Below are positions 41,925 through 49,416 of a stretch of DNA of 64,000 nucleotides, piece after piece. A model generated the notes under the pieces. That model had not been told where the DNA came from, did no database searches, and saw only the letters and a program-made list of their open reading frames with translations. This stretch comes from Candidatus Methanoperedens nitratireducens. GTDB taxonomy: Archaea; Halobacteriota; Methanosarcinia; Methanosarcinales; Methanoperedenaceae. Numbering within the stretch: position 1 is the first letter of the stretch; every line of letters begins with the position of its first letter. A program made the position numbers and the translations under genes. The stretch is from the NCBI GenBank assembly GCA_020724545.1, contig DYGR01000010.1, positions 1 through 64,000 of the forward strand, in the 5' to 3' direction.

Positions 41925-42012
41925 TTTTTAGCACCTAGACCTGTCATATTCTTCGGGTTAATCAAAAACTTTATCCTTTTAAGATGCATTAACGGGATTA
42001 CTCCATCAGAGT

Positions 42013-42085
42013 GCCTGGGTGGGGTAGCTGGTTATCCTATGGGACTGTGGATCCCACGACTCGGGTTCGAATCCCGACCCGGGCC
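42013..42085 (+). tRNA. tRNA-His (GTG)
   Basis: Acceptor GCCTGGG/CCCGGGC, anticodon stem TGGGA/TCCCA around CTGTGGA (anticodon GTG), T-arm TCGGG-TTCGAAT-CCCGA, discriminator C as expected for tRNA-His. A tyrosine recombinase gene follows on the same strand about 70 bases later, so it is the probable integration site of the island. Confidence 0.93.
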
Positions 42086-42152
42086 TCATATATTTTCTTT
42101 AAGGCCCTATCAGAAAATATATGTACAATTAGATATAATGATGGAGGAATAT

Positions 42153-43169
42153 ATGGTAGAACTCTATCCATACCAGAGGGCTTTAGAGCGAGTTTTAGGA
42201 AAGGTCGACACACTTGAAGAAGATACTGAGTATATAAAGAAGTGGTATAGGTATTTAAAAACTGATAAAAATGAAAGCTTGAGCGTGGCACGCATTGTAA
42301 AAATGCTCAGGAACATATCACTGTGCTCAGACCGATTCAAAGAAAGGTTTGGTAAAAGGTTAATCAAAGCTACAAAAGAAGAGATAACTGAGTTAATAAT
42401 TGAGATTCAGGATAGTGATAGAGCAGAACTGACAAAACGAGATTACAACATAGCAATCAAGAAATACCTGACTTTTGCTGGAAAGGGCGATCAGGTCGAC
42501 TGGATAAAAACCTATGTATCTGATAAAAAACGAAAACTTCCTGAAGATATGATAACAGAGGCTGAGGTCAATCTGCTCATAGATAAAGCCCAGAATTCAC
42601 GCGATAAAGCCATGTTTGCTCTGCTGGCAGATACGGGTTCGAGAATTGGGGAAAACTGGATAGAAAACCATCCACGACCAGATAGGGATAACTGGCTTTT
42701 TGTGACCCTAGATAAGAACTGTGGCAGACTTGTTTATGCAGCAGCACGCCAAACATTGTTAGATGCTGTCGCCGCAGCCGGAATAAAGAAGAGGGTGCAT
42801 GCGCAGTTATTCCGGCATACCGCAGCGACCCGTGCAGCCAGCTTTATGACCGAGCAAGAAATGAAGATTCATTTTGGATGGGAACCAGGCAGTAAAATGC
42901 CTGCTATCTATGTGCATATGGATGGTAAGCAGGTTGATAACAAACTATTAACACATTATGGTTTAAAAACCTTCGAAGAAGATGGCAAAGGCACGCTTAT
43001 CAAGTGTCCAAAGTGCGCTCGTTTGAACCCAATAACTTCGCGGTTTTGCGGCAACTGTGCATGTATCATAGATGCCAAATTAATGACTCAATCAGACACA
43101 ATCCATGAAAAGATTGCAAGGGTCAAAGAATACTTGTTCCAAAGCCAAGAGTCCGTGAGAGATTCATGA
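42153..43169 (+). CDS. Tyrosine recombinase/integrase, catalytic core damaged
   Basis: 338 residues from the ATG at 42153 with GGAGG at 42143-42147. N-terminal SAM-like core-binding domain (about 1-120), catalytic domain, then a C-terminal zinc ribbon (CPKCARLN..CGNC). Arg is in TGSRIGE and Tyr in AIYVHMDG, but the text jumps from SRIGE straight to NWIENHPRPDRDNWLFV, lacking about 45-50 residues with the beta-hairpin lysine, and the usual HxxR reads QLFR. Likely inactive. Confidence 0.75.
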   Translation: MVELYPYQRALERVLGKVDTLEEDTEYIKKWYRYLKTDKNESLSVARIVKMLRNISLCSDRFKERFGKRLIKATKEEITELIIEIQDSDRAELTKRDYNIAIKKYLTFAGKGDQVDWIKTYVSDKKRKLPEDMITEAEVNLLIDKAQNSRDKAMFALLADTGSRIGENWIENHPRPDRDNWLFVTLDKNCGRLVYAAARQTLLDAVAAAGIKKRVHAQLFRHTAATRAASFMTEQEMKIHFGWEPGSKMPAIYVHMDGKQVDNKLLTHYGLKTFEEDGKGTLIKCPKCARLNPITSRFCGNCACIIDAKLMTQSDTIHEKIARVKEYLFQSQESVRDS

Positions 43170-43397
43170 CATGCTATACTGTGTCTGGAGTCTAAATAAT
43201 TCCGGGCGGACTCTGTACATGGAGTCAATAATCCGAACAATCTTCTTATTTTTACACGCCAAATGGAGTACTCTTATTTTATAGAATGAGCTCTGAAATC
43301 TAAATCCCTATAGGGGCTTTACTTGATGAGAACTATTTAAGTATTGAGGGAAACTTTGTATAATGATTACACCTTATAATTTAAAAGAGAAATTAAC

Positions 43398-43562
43398 ATG
43401 AAAAACTTTCAAAAGATTGGCGGATTTGCCGCATTGTACCTGGCAATAGCATACTTAGTTGGGATAGTGCTGTTTCTTTTTGTGCTTGATTATCCGAGTA
43501 TTGTAGAACCCTCTCAGAAGATAGATTTACTTGTAAATCAACAAACTCTCATATACCTATAG
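43398..43562 (+). pseudogene. Membrane protein gene truncated by an IS
   Basis: 54 codons: MKNFQKIGGFAALYLAIAYL continuing through a membrane segment to VNQQTLIYL, then a TAG that lies inside the left inverted repeat of the insertion sequence. The start resembles multi-pass DUF4386-like membrane proteins of about 200 residues, so most of the gene is gone. The gap 43170-43397 before it holds only AT-rich promoter-like sequence. Confidence 0.65.
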
Positions 43563-44937
43563 TTTAGCACTTTTGGTAGTCATAAATATTTCGGTGAAAA
43601 TCTATTAAAACACTTTAAAAATTATTCATTTTTCTGTAATTGTCCTCTCAACCTGTATTTCATTTGCACGGTCAATTAAGCTGTTAAACTCATTAATGAC
43701 CCTATCATTTTCATGAGTTATGCCCAGCTTCCGTAAAAGCCTAAAAAATAGCTGTAGCAAACATTCCCTCTGGAACATTATTCTCCTCTGACCTGTAGTG
43801 ATGCCTGCATTCTTGTACCACGGACGATATACAGGTTGAGCATGCATAGTAATTTTTGTAAATGGAAGCAACTGCAACAGGGAATGTGCAACAAAACATA
43901 GTGTTACATGCTTTGTCATCCCTTCTTTGCTTCTAACTCTGTAGTCAGCCATTTTCCCCAACTGTTTCAATTCGCGGAAGGCAAGTTCTATTTTCCATCT
44001 TGCTGAGTATAATTGCAATACTCTTGCAGGGGGAAGGAAAATATTAGTACTGAAAAGAGCGATCGGTTTGTTATTCACATCCCTGGTGATCACCAGCAGT
44101 ACCAGCTTATCCCAACCTCTAATCTTAACAAGTTTGGAACCCAGGTCTACAATCTTTTTCTTACCATATATCGTTACTTCTGTGGGTATGAAGAAATTTT
44201 CACCTTCAGCAAGTTGTTTAATATAGAGTCTATCGCCATACTTTCTTGGTCGTCCCCGCTTAATTCTCGATTATTTCCACTCCCAGCTCCAGTTTTGTTT
44301 TAAATTGGATCGAATTCTCGATGTACTTCTTCCTCACGTAAAGCAAAGCACAGATTGGAAAAAATAACCAACCAGTTCCAAATTGAAATAAAAGCCCAAA
44401 GCATACCCAACAATTTGCCCAAATCTTATTTCCTTTCTTGTTGTTATGAGGCTTATGATACCAACTCACTCCATAAAATTTTGACCCGTGTTTTTCGGTG
44501 TAAGTATCATCAAGGGCTCCTATTATTTCTAAACGCTCACCGTCAGCGACTGGTTTTATGGTTTTCAAGAGCAACCAAAATAATTTCTTTGAAACTTCGA
44601 TTGCAGTCCACTGGTAATGACTTAAGAATCTGTGGTAGTTTGTCCAATGCTTCTTACTGCTGCTGGAAAGATATACATTGGTGACAAATCCTTCTTTATC
44701 AAGTCCCATGAAGGATAGTATAAAGTGACAGAAGTATTCGAAACTCGGTGCTGTAAATAAGTTCTGAAAATTTAACAATAAGAAAAGTATTTCTGTTGGC
44801 TCGATTATGTTAATCATGGTATGGGCCTTTAAAACCATACCACCTGCTTTTAATAAAAATTGTTCGATACCAAGCGAAGAAATCAAAATTTAAAATATTG
44901 TATTATATATTTAAAAATGAAAAATGCTAAACTATAG
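43557..44937 (-). mobile_element. IS4-superfamily insertion sequence, about 1.38 kb
   Basis: Terminal inverted repeats are visible: left CTATAGTTTAGCACTTTT (43557-43574) and right AAAATGCTAAACTATAG (44921-44937), matching at 16 of 17 positions. Between them is one leftward transposase frame with a frameshift. No target duplication is seen (flanks ATATAC and AACAAT), so one side may have been deleted after insertion. Confidence 0.8.
43626..44886 (-). pseudogene. IS4-superfamily transposase, single frameshift
   Basis: N-terminal part 44886-44260 contains the first catalytic aspartate in IGALDDTYTEK; the C-terminal part, open from about 44262 to 43626, has RGRPRKYG, a second Asp in VITRDVNNKP and the YREK motif in YSARWKIELAFRELK. 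The two are one base out of register around 44260. Total about 420 residues. Possibly inactive unless frameshifting is programmed. Confidence 0.8.
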
Positions 44938-45093
44938 AACAATAAACGAATAACCAATAAACAAGTAAAGGAACTTCTTGGTTATAATCATACAGATACT
45001 CCTCAGGCAAGGAAACTACTTCTAAAACTTGTTAAAGAGAATTTTGTTATACAAATGGGAAATAAAAGAGGTACCTATTATGAAGCCACCTAA
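44938..45093 (+). pseudogene. C-terminal winged-helix fragment
   Basis: Open frame starting exactly at the IS right end, no start codon: ITNKQVKELLGYNHTDTPQA then RKLLLKLVKENFVIQMG and GTYYEAT. This matches the terminal HTH of AlbA_2/Schlafen-type ATP-binding regulators. The rest of the gene is not on the other side of the IS, so the insertion was accompanied by deletion. Confidence 0.55.
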
Positions 45094-45118
45094 ATTTGCG
45101 ATAAAGGCATTATATCAC

Positions 45119-45190
45119 AAACGATATGTCTTTATCATAAACGATATGTCTTTATCATAAACGATATGTCTTTATCATAAATGATATGTT
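45119..45190. repeat. 20-bp tandem repeat overlapping the relE 3' end
   Basis: Unit AAACGATATGTCTTTATCAT is repeated exactly at 45119, 45139 and 45159, with a degenerate fourth copy from 45179. The stop codon and last codons of the RelE-like gene lie in the final unit, so the repeat grew from that gene's end. No spacers, hence not a CRISPR. Confidence 0.9.
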
Positions 45191-45444
45191 TTTTCATCTC
45201 TTTTATCTATTTTGATTACAGTAATCGCCTTATTATTCCAATCTATATCATAAACAATCCTGTATCTTGAGATTCTTAAGCGGTAGGTGTCCTCTTCGCC
45301 TGCGAGCTTTTTGATATCGTATTCCTTTATTGGTAGCGGAGAAGTCTTAAGAGTAAGAAGAGCTTTTATTGCTTTCTCTGCTATCCGCTTATCAAGATTC
45401 TTTAAAGCTTTTTTAGCAGCGTTGCTTAAGAAAATTTCAAACAT
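45175..45444 (-). CDS. RelE/ParE-type toxin
   Basis: 89 residues of the RelE fold: MFEIFLSNAAKKALKNLDKR start, a LKTSPLPIKEYDIKKLAGEE middle with YRLRISRYRIVYDID and a closing KIDKRDEKTYHL. RelE toxins cleave ribosome-bound mRNA. The antitoxin gene overlaps by eight bases upstream. Full length, so the pair may be active. Confidence 0.88.
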   Translation of the reverse strand: MFEIFLSNAAKKALKNLDKRIAEKAIKALLTLKTSPLPIKEYDIKKLAGEEDTYRLRISRYRIVYDIDWNNKAITVIKIDKRDEKTYHL

Positions 45445-45640
45445 TCAATTCCGCAAGCACGTCATCCAGTCTGGATTTTTCACCGCGCTTCGTCTCTTCA
45501 CGTATCTTATGGATCTCCGACCTCTCCTCATCGCTGATTTCTTCTTCAGGAATCAGGGCACTTCTGATCAGTTCTATTTCTCGTCTGAGTGTTTTTATCT
45601 CATTGTATATTGTATCTAAAGATGCTTGCATTGCATTCAT
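45437..45640 (-). CDS. Antitoxin of the RelE-like toxin
   Basis: 67 residues, highly charged: a helical IYNEIKTLRREIELIRSALI part and an acidic/basic tail ending RLDDVLAELNV that would wrap the toxin. No ribbon-helix-helix is obvious. First gene of the pair, overlapping relE by eight bases, which fits antitoxin-first coupled translation. Confidence 0.8.
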   Translation of the reverse strand: MNAMQASLDTIYNEIKTLRREIELIRSALIPEEEISDEERSEIHKIREETKRGEKSRLDDVLAELNV

Positions 45641-45727
45641 GCCTCGTAAATTGGTTTTATTATGAGACCTTGAGGGGTTTTTCTACAAGATTGTATATAG
45701 TTGTTTACATGATGTATCTAAAGAGCT

Positions 45728-45898
45728 TTATTCAGGACTAAGAGTCGCTTTCTTTATAATGATGTTGCGATTCTCATCTTCATAAAAGGCAATTATGTCT
45801 CCTTGTTTAAGGTTTAATTTTTGAGACACCTCTTTTATGATTGTTATCTTGTTATCCGTGCTGGTTTTAGATGTTCCCAATAATTTCATATTTCTCAT
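45728..45898 (-). CDS. AbrB/SpoVT-family regulator
   Basis: 56 residues: MKLLGTSKTSTDNKITIIKE, then VSQKLNLKQGDIIAFYEDEN and IIIKKA, a textbook swapped-hairpin AbrB domain. Divergent from the integrase stub at 46056; three TGTACGA half-sites lie between. Probably the repressor of the island's left-right control region, binding its own promoter. Confidence 0.8.
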   Translation of the reverse strand: MRNMKLLGTSKTSTDNKITIIKEVSQKLNLKQGDIIAFYEDENRNIIIKKATLSPE

Positions 45899-45906
45899 TG
45901 TGAAAT

Positions 45907-45958
45907 TGTACGAAAGTTATATATACCTTTGTATATATACGATTGTACGATTCGTACA
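45907..45958. promoter_or_regulatory. Bidirectional control region with TGTACGA operators
   Basis: TGTACGA half-sites at 45907-45913 and 45944-45950 and its complement TCGTACA at 45952-45958, the last two forming the perfect palindrome TGTACGA-T-TCGTACA. Between them TATATATACC and GTATATATAC offer TATA boxes for both strands. The layout suggests autoregulation by the adjacent AbrB protein. Confidence 0.6.
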
Positions 45959-46055
45959 CATTAAACGAATCATGAGCTGATCCAGGGATCGTGAGCGCCC
46001 TGGAGTCGTGATCGTTCGCGTGCCATAGCCGATGAAACACGGAGGTAAAAAGAAT

Positions 46056-46232
46056 ATGAGTATCAACATTAAGGGTTTCCTGGAAGATTGCAGGGCAAGA
46101 GGATTGACCGAACACACCATAGCGACCTATAAATCAAACATCGCTACATTCCTTAATTTCGTAGGCGATCCCCTCAATGTTGATATTCCCATCCTCTGTC
46201 AGCCAAAGCGAAACTCAGAGGGCAACGGTTAG
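46056..46232 (+). pseudogene. Integrase N-terminal stub
   Basis: 58 codons from the ATG at 46056 (GGAGGT at 46041-46046). MSINIKGFLEDCRARGLTEH followed by TIATYKSNIATFLNFVGDP is the core-binding (SAM-like) domain of a XerC/D-type recombinase. The catalytic domain is absent and the frame ends in unrelated residues. A second, independent integrase relic in the island. Confidence 0.7.
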
Positions 46233-46520
46233 ACCTGGTGAAGGAGTGGCGGCTCACGTCGAATCAGGCCAGGCCAAGTTAATTCAGACCATATCAGGTC
46301 AATTCAACTCAATTTAAAAGGAGATAAAAGAAATAGCAAAAGCGGTTGAGGTGTTTTAAGAGAAAAGTAATGTTTTCAATGATATCTTTCGCTATGTAAA
46401 GACGTTGTCCCTTTAATAGATTTAACTTTTTTATTTTTGGCCTTGTTTTTGAGGGCTTTTTTGAAACAAAACCAGCATACACGGACCATCCCCGGATACT
46501 TGATATACGTTACCTTTTCT
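46233..46520. other. Gene-free stretch before the structural module
   Basis: No convincing ORF. It holds a run of TCAGGCCAGGCCAAG/AATTCAGACC-like short repeats near 46265-46315 and T-runs (TTTTTTATTTTT near 46428) that could end transcription from the left. Confidence 0.5.
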
Positions 46521-46550
46521 TCCTCCAACTAAGGAGGATACTATATACAG
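46521..46550 (+). promoter_or_regulatory. Promoter of the structural module with upstream palindrome
   Basis: The perfect palindrome TCCTCC-AACTAA-GGAGGA (46521-46538) directly precedes a TATA-like CTATATACAG (46541-46550). Transcription should begin near 46570, leaving a leader of only about ten bases before the ATG at 46581. The palindrome overlaps the TFB contact region, so a bound protein would control TFB/TBP access. Confidence 0.55.
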
Positions 46551-46580
46551 TATTAAAAAGTTATGCAAGAATTATTACTG

Positions 46581-46994
46581 ATGAATCCAGCTAAACATGG
46601 AAAACATTCCAGACACTTCAAGGTTATTTTTCCAAGAGGCGTTCGGAAATTGCATGCAAACCCTGGAAGCATTGAGAAATATGCAGGCAAGAAACTTCCG
46701 TTAATCGGTGCCACTGGCAAGCAGGTTGCAGGCGCCATCGGAGGCGCAGCCGCAACTGTTGCTGCACCGAAGCTGCTGAAATATGACGGATGGAAGGACA
46801 TTATTGCAAGCGGCGTTGTCGCGGTCGTGGGCGGCAGCCTGGTTAGAGGCGTTGACAAAGAAGCAGGTGACGCTTTCCTGTACACGGGACTGGGCGTAAC
46901 CGGCTTAAAAGCAGTCAGCGCACTGATCAAGGCAGCCAGAGGCCGGAACGGAAGGCAAGAACCGCACGCAGACCAGCACCCGGACGCCGCATAA
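46581..46994 (+). CDS. Glycine/alanine-rich membrane protein, putative virion component
   Basis: 137 residues from the ATG at 46581; an in-frame ATG at 46563 would lie upstream of the predicted transcript start. A basic N-terminus (KHGKHSRHFKVIFPRGVRK) precedes two or three hydrophobic Gly/Ala-rich segments (VAGAIGGAAATVAAPKLL; IIASGVVAVVGGSLVRG; LYTGLGVTGLKAVSALI) and a basic polar tail. Similar small membrane proteins occur in internal-membrane viruses, but no family is recognised. First gene of the module. Confidence 0.6.
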   Translation: MNPAKHGKHSRHFKVIFPRGVRKLHANPGSIEKYAGKKLPLIGATGKQVAGAIGGAAATVAAPKLLKYDGWKDIIASGVVAVVGGSLVRGVDKEAGDAFLYTGLGVTGLKAVSALIKAARGRNGRQEPHADQHPDAA

Positions 46995-47017
46995 GACCCG
47001 TAGGCGATGTAGGGAAT

Positions 47018-47152
47018 ATGTCCGATGAGGAACTGGATCGGCTCCTGGGAGACCTGGGCAATGAAGACCTGGATCTGGACTTCGATGTCGATCTCTTCGG
47101 CGCCCTGAATGCAGGCATAGATGACCTGGGACAGGAAGTAATCCTTTCGTAA
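47018..47152 (+). CDS. Very acidic small protein
   Basis: 44 residues, about a third Asp/Glu: MSDEELDRLLGDLGNEDLDL followed by DFDVDLFGALNAG. Lies between the membrane-protein gene and the 163-residue gene, same strand, with only 13 bases before the next ATG. Strong acidity suggests a scaffold, DNA mimic or partner of the basic first gene product. Not recognised. Confidence 0.5.
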   Translation: MSDEELDRLLGDLGNEDLDLDFDVDLFGALNAGIDDLGQEVILS

Positions 47153-47165
47153 GGAGTGAAAAAAC

Positions 47166-47657
47166 ATGAACTTCATACCACTAAGACATGAAAAGGCATA
47201 CACCATCCTTGAGAACGTAAGGAAACAGGCTGAGGCATACGCACAGCAGGTAGGGAAGACGCAGAACCTCAAAATGAGAGTAGAGGCGCTGCGGCCGGTA
47301 CACCTTGGTCTTACAGCTACCACCTACAAGCTTGAGTACAGCTCTGGCAATGAGAAGAAGTACACTCTCACACAGAACTGCGGCATATTCCTTGCAGGGA
47401 TAATGCAGTACGAGAGCGGAATGACGCATATAACTATAAGGAACGGTCAGAACCTGCTTGGCGTCTGGACCACAAGACCTGTGTTCAAATACCAGGAACA
47501 GGCAGGTATCTACACAGGCAACGTGGAGAACTACAGTTTCCGCTCAGGTGAGTCCATGGGCGTACAGATCGCTGGAGTAACAGCAGATCCTGATGCCTGG
47601 CTAATAGGCTACGCGGTGATGCCTGAATCCCTTGTGAACTCAAAGATCGTGGCGTAA
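47166..47657 (+). CDS. Putative structural protein, capsid candidate
   Basis: 163 residues, soluble, with a short N-terminal helix (YTILENVRKQAEAYAQQVGK) and then mostly beta strands (VHLGLTATTYKLEYSSG, MTHITIRNGQNLLGVW, NVENYSFRSGESMGVQIAG). AAGGAGTGAA precedes the start. A strong terminator-like hairpin overlaps its stop, which would make its transcript the most abundant of the operon, as expected for a coat protein. No homologue recognised. Confidence 0.6.
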   Translation: MNFIPLRHEKAYTILENVRKQAEAYAQQVGKTQNLKMRVEALRPVHLGLTATTYKLEYSSGNEKKYTLTQNCGIFLAGIMQYESGMTHITIRNGQNLLGVWTTRPVFKYQEQAGIYTGNVENYSFRSGESMGVQIAGVTADPDAWLIGYAVMPESLVNSKIVA

Positions 47658-47677
47658 ACGCCATGATCTCTTTTTTT
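47644..47677 (+). terminator. Intrinsic-terminator-like hairpin at the end of the 163-residue gene
   Basis: An 11-bp stem AGATCGTGGCG/CGCCATGATCT (one G-T pair) with loop TAAA, followed by seven T (47671-47677). The stop codon TAA is the loop itself. Very compact; likely partial termination since co-directional genes continue 29 bases later. Confidence 0.75.
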
Positions 47678-47705
47678 GAGGTTTTTGAGGAGAAAAGGTG
47701 AAATC

Positions 47706-48101
47706 ATGGAAATAAGAAGCGTAGACACAGGCGCAGGCACAGAGCAGGTGATCATCACCGCAACCGTGAGCTGCATAGGAGCAGATGCAGGCACGATCGA
47801 GGTCCTGAATACGCTGCCTTTTGCGCTTGAGATCACAGAGATACGAGCTGTGCTCACAGGCAAGCTTGTAACAGCATCAAGCACCCATTCTATAAAGGTG
47901 ACAAACGGCACGAACGATATCTGCGCAGACGTAGCGTTCGCACTTGCAGATACGATCGGCACCGAGAAGGTGGGCACGATATCCGCCACATACAAGAGGA
48001 TCAGCGGCGCCATGAAGCTTGCTATCGTAGGCACGGCAGGCGGGACAGCAAGCACAGGCGGTCATGCCCTTGTGATCATCAAGGCACAGAGGGTCGAATA
48101 A
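47706..48101 (+). CDS. Putative beta-rich structural protein
   Basis: 131 residues from the ATG at 47706 (GGAGAAAAGGTG upstream; an earlier TTG at 47676 is unlikely). Alternating Ile/Val/Thr pattern (EQVIITATVSCIGADAG, ALEITEIRAVLTGKLV, AMKLAIVGTAGG) suggests a small all-beta, possibly jelly-roll, protein. Follows the putative coat gene. Not recognised. Confidence 0.55.
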   Translation: MEIRSVDTGAGTEQVIITATVSCIGADAGTIEVLNTLPFALEITEIRAVLTGKLVTASSTHSIKVTNGTNDICADVAFALADTIGTEKVGTISATYKRISGAMKLAIVGTAGGTASTGGHALVIIKAQRVE

Positions 48102-48181
48102 ATCCAAAATCTGATCACCCTGGCAGGGGACTCTCAGGGTTACAATCGGGTCCCTAACAACAACAAGGTTAACGTGATAAT

Positions 48182-48790
48182 ATGACACTAAATGTTTATG
48201 AGAATTACAGGCTTGCCCTGCCAGTTCTTAAAGTCGGGCATATAATCAAAGCGGGCAGCGGTTCAAAAGGTGGCACAGGATTCTGGATCATCAGGAAGGT
48301 GATGGAAGGCAGGGTCCTGATCAACGAGAGCTCGATCGTGACAAAGAAAAAATGGGTTTCAGCAAGCGGCGATGCGTACAGACAGGTATCAGGCAATCTC
48401 GATACCCAGAGGATCGTACATCTGCAGTACCTTGCAGCCCTGGATGCGAACGATGCGCTGATATACTGGATGAAGGACCCCCTGTTCAGCCCAGAGAATG
48501 ATAGCACTGTGAACAGCACGATCGCACCTGATACGAATCCCTTGCGGCTTGATAAGTGGAGCTATGATCAGTCAATGTTCATGGCCGTAACTATAGCCTC
48601 TTCAGCGGACCGCAGGCTTATTGTGGAAACTGTGAATTATGAAGTCCAGGCATTGGGCGGGCAAGCTCCCAGGAAGTATCTTGAGATCACAAGTGAGGGA
48701 AATGCAACTTTTGTGGAGATGCCAGAACCTGCAAGGATCCCGCCGCCGCCAAGAAGGGTGTTCAGGGATGAATATCCTGAGGAGGAATAA
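48182..48790 (+). CDS. Putative structural protein
   Basis: 202 residues. Mixed beta-rich core (LKVGHIIKAGSGSKGGTGFW, MFMAVTIASSADRRLIVETV) and a Pro/Arg/acid-rich C-terminal tail (PARIPPPPRRVFRDEYPEEE) that looks unstructured, as in proteins that tether parts of a particle. Between it and the gene before are weak hairpins (ACCCTG/CAGGGT at 48117-48140). Not recognised. Confidence 0.55.
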   Translation: MTLNVYENYRLALPVLKVGHIIKAGSGSKGGTGFWIIRKVMEGRVLINESSIVTKKKWVSASGDAYRQVSGNLDTQRIVHLQYLAALDANDALIYWMKDPLFSPENDSTVNSTIAPDTNPLRLDKWSYDQSMFMAVTIASSADRRLIVETVNYEVQALGGQAPRKYLEITSEGNATFVEMPEPARIPPPPRRVFRDEYPEEE

Positions 48791-48798
48791 GTAAAGGA

Positions 48799-48836
48799 AT
48801 AGGTAAACCGTTTTACCTATATCTCTACCTTTTTTC
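48799..48836 (+). terminator. Hairpin plus T-run inside the structural operon
   Basis: Perfect 9-bp stem ATAGGTAAA-CCGT-TTTACCTAT (48799-48820), then CTCTACC and a T6 run to 48835. Eight bases after the 202-residue gene; the next gene begins at 48855. A second attenuation-like signal in the same operon. Confidence 0.7.
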
Positions 48837-48854
48837 AGGAGGATATTCACCATC

Positions 48855-49406
48855 ATGCCCTTCGATCACAAGAAAGTCTCAACTTCTAAAGTTGAGGAGA
48901 ACAAAACAGCCCGGAAAGAAAAAACGCCAGAGTCGGCCAGGATAGAGGATGTCCTGAAATCCTTATCTGTCGCCTTTTCTGAATCAGGTAAGAAACTGGA
49001 TGCGATCCTTGATACATTGCAGGTCCTTCACGACATTGATGAGCGTGAGCCGATAGAGGTCGTATATCCAACAGGCGGGGCCCTCAAAAATCTGCCCACA
49101 GGAAAATCTACGTTTGATTTTATGGAGGGCAGCGTGGTCTTTGCAGACAGCTCTGCTGGCGATCTGGAGCGAAGCCTCAAAAAAACCGAGAGGTACATGC
49201 GTTCCATCACCATCGAGGCGCAGACACTTGATGTGACCGTGTTCTTTGACGGCGATAAGAGAGGGACAAAACTGGCCGCAGGACGCGTACTCAGGCTTTC
49301 GAACACAAAGTTCCGGTCGATGATCGTGAGCACAGGAGGGGCGACAGAAAGCATCCGCTTCTGGGCTTCAACGAGCAGATATGGAGGTCTGGTCGAGGTA
49401 AAATAG
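48855..49406 (+). CDS. Putative structural protein with helical N-terminus
   Basis: 183 residues. A charged N-terminal tail and helix (ARIEDVLKSLSVAFSESGKK LDAILDTL) is followed by a beta-rich C-terminal domain (SITIEAQTLDVTVFFDGDKR; LSNTKFRSMIVSTGG; IRFWASTSRYGGLVEVK). This stalk-plus-beta layout, shared with the next gene, is typical of fibre or decoration proteins that trimerise through the helix. GGAGGATATT precedes the start. Confidence 0.55.
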   Translation: MPFDHKKVSTSKVEENKTARKEKTPESARIEDVLKSLSVAFSESGKKLDAILDTLQVLHDIDEREPIEVVYPTGGALKNLPTGKSTFDFMEGSVVFADSSAGDLERSLKKTERYMRSITIEAQTLDVTVFFDGDKRGTKLAAGRVLRLSNTKFRSMIVSTGGATESIRFWASTSRYGGLVEVK

Positions 49407-49416
49407 AGGTCAAATA

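Noticed and set aside
42061-42085. Attachment-site duplication of the tRNA-His 3' end
   Set aside because: I looked for the GGTTCGAATCCCGACCCGGG block at the right end of the island and found no second copy.
45119-45190. CRISPR array
   Set aside because: Units are directly adjacent and identical with no spacers, and no cas gene is present.
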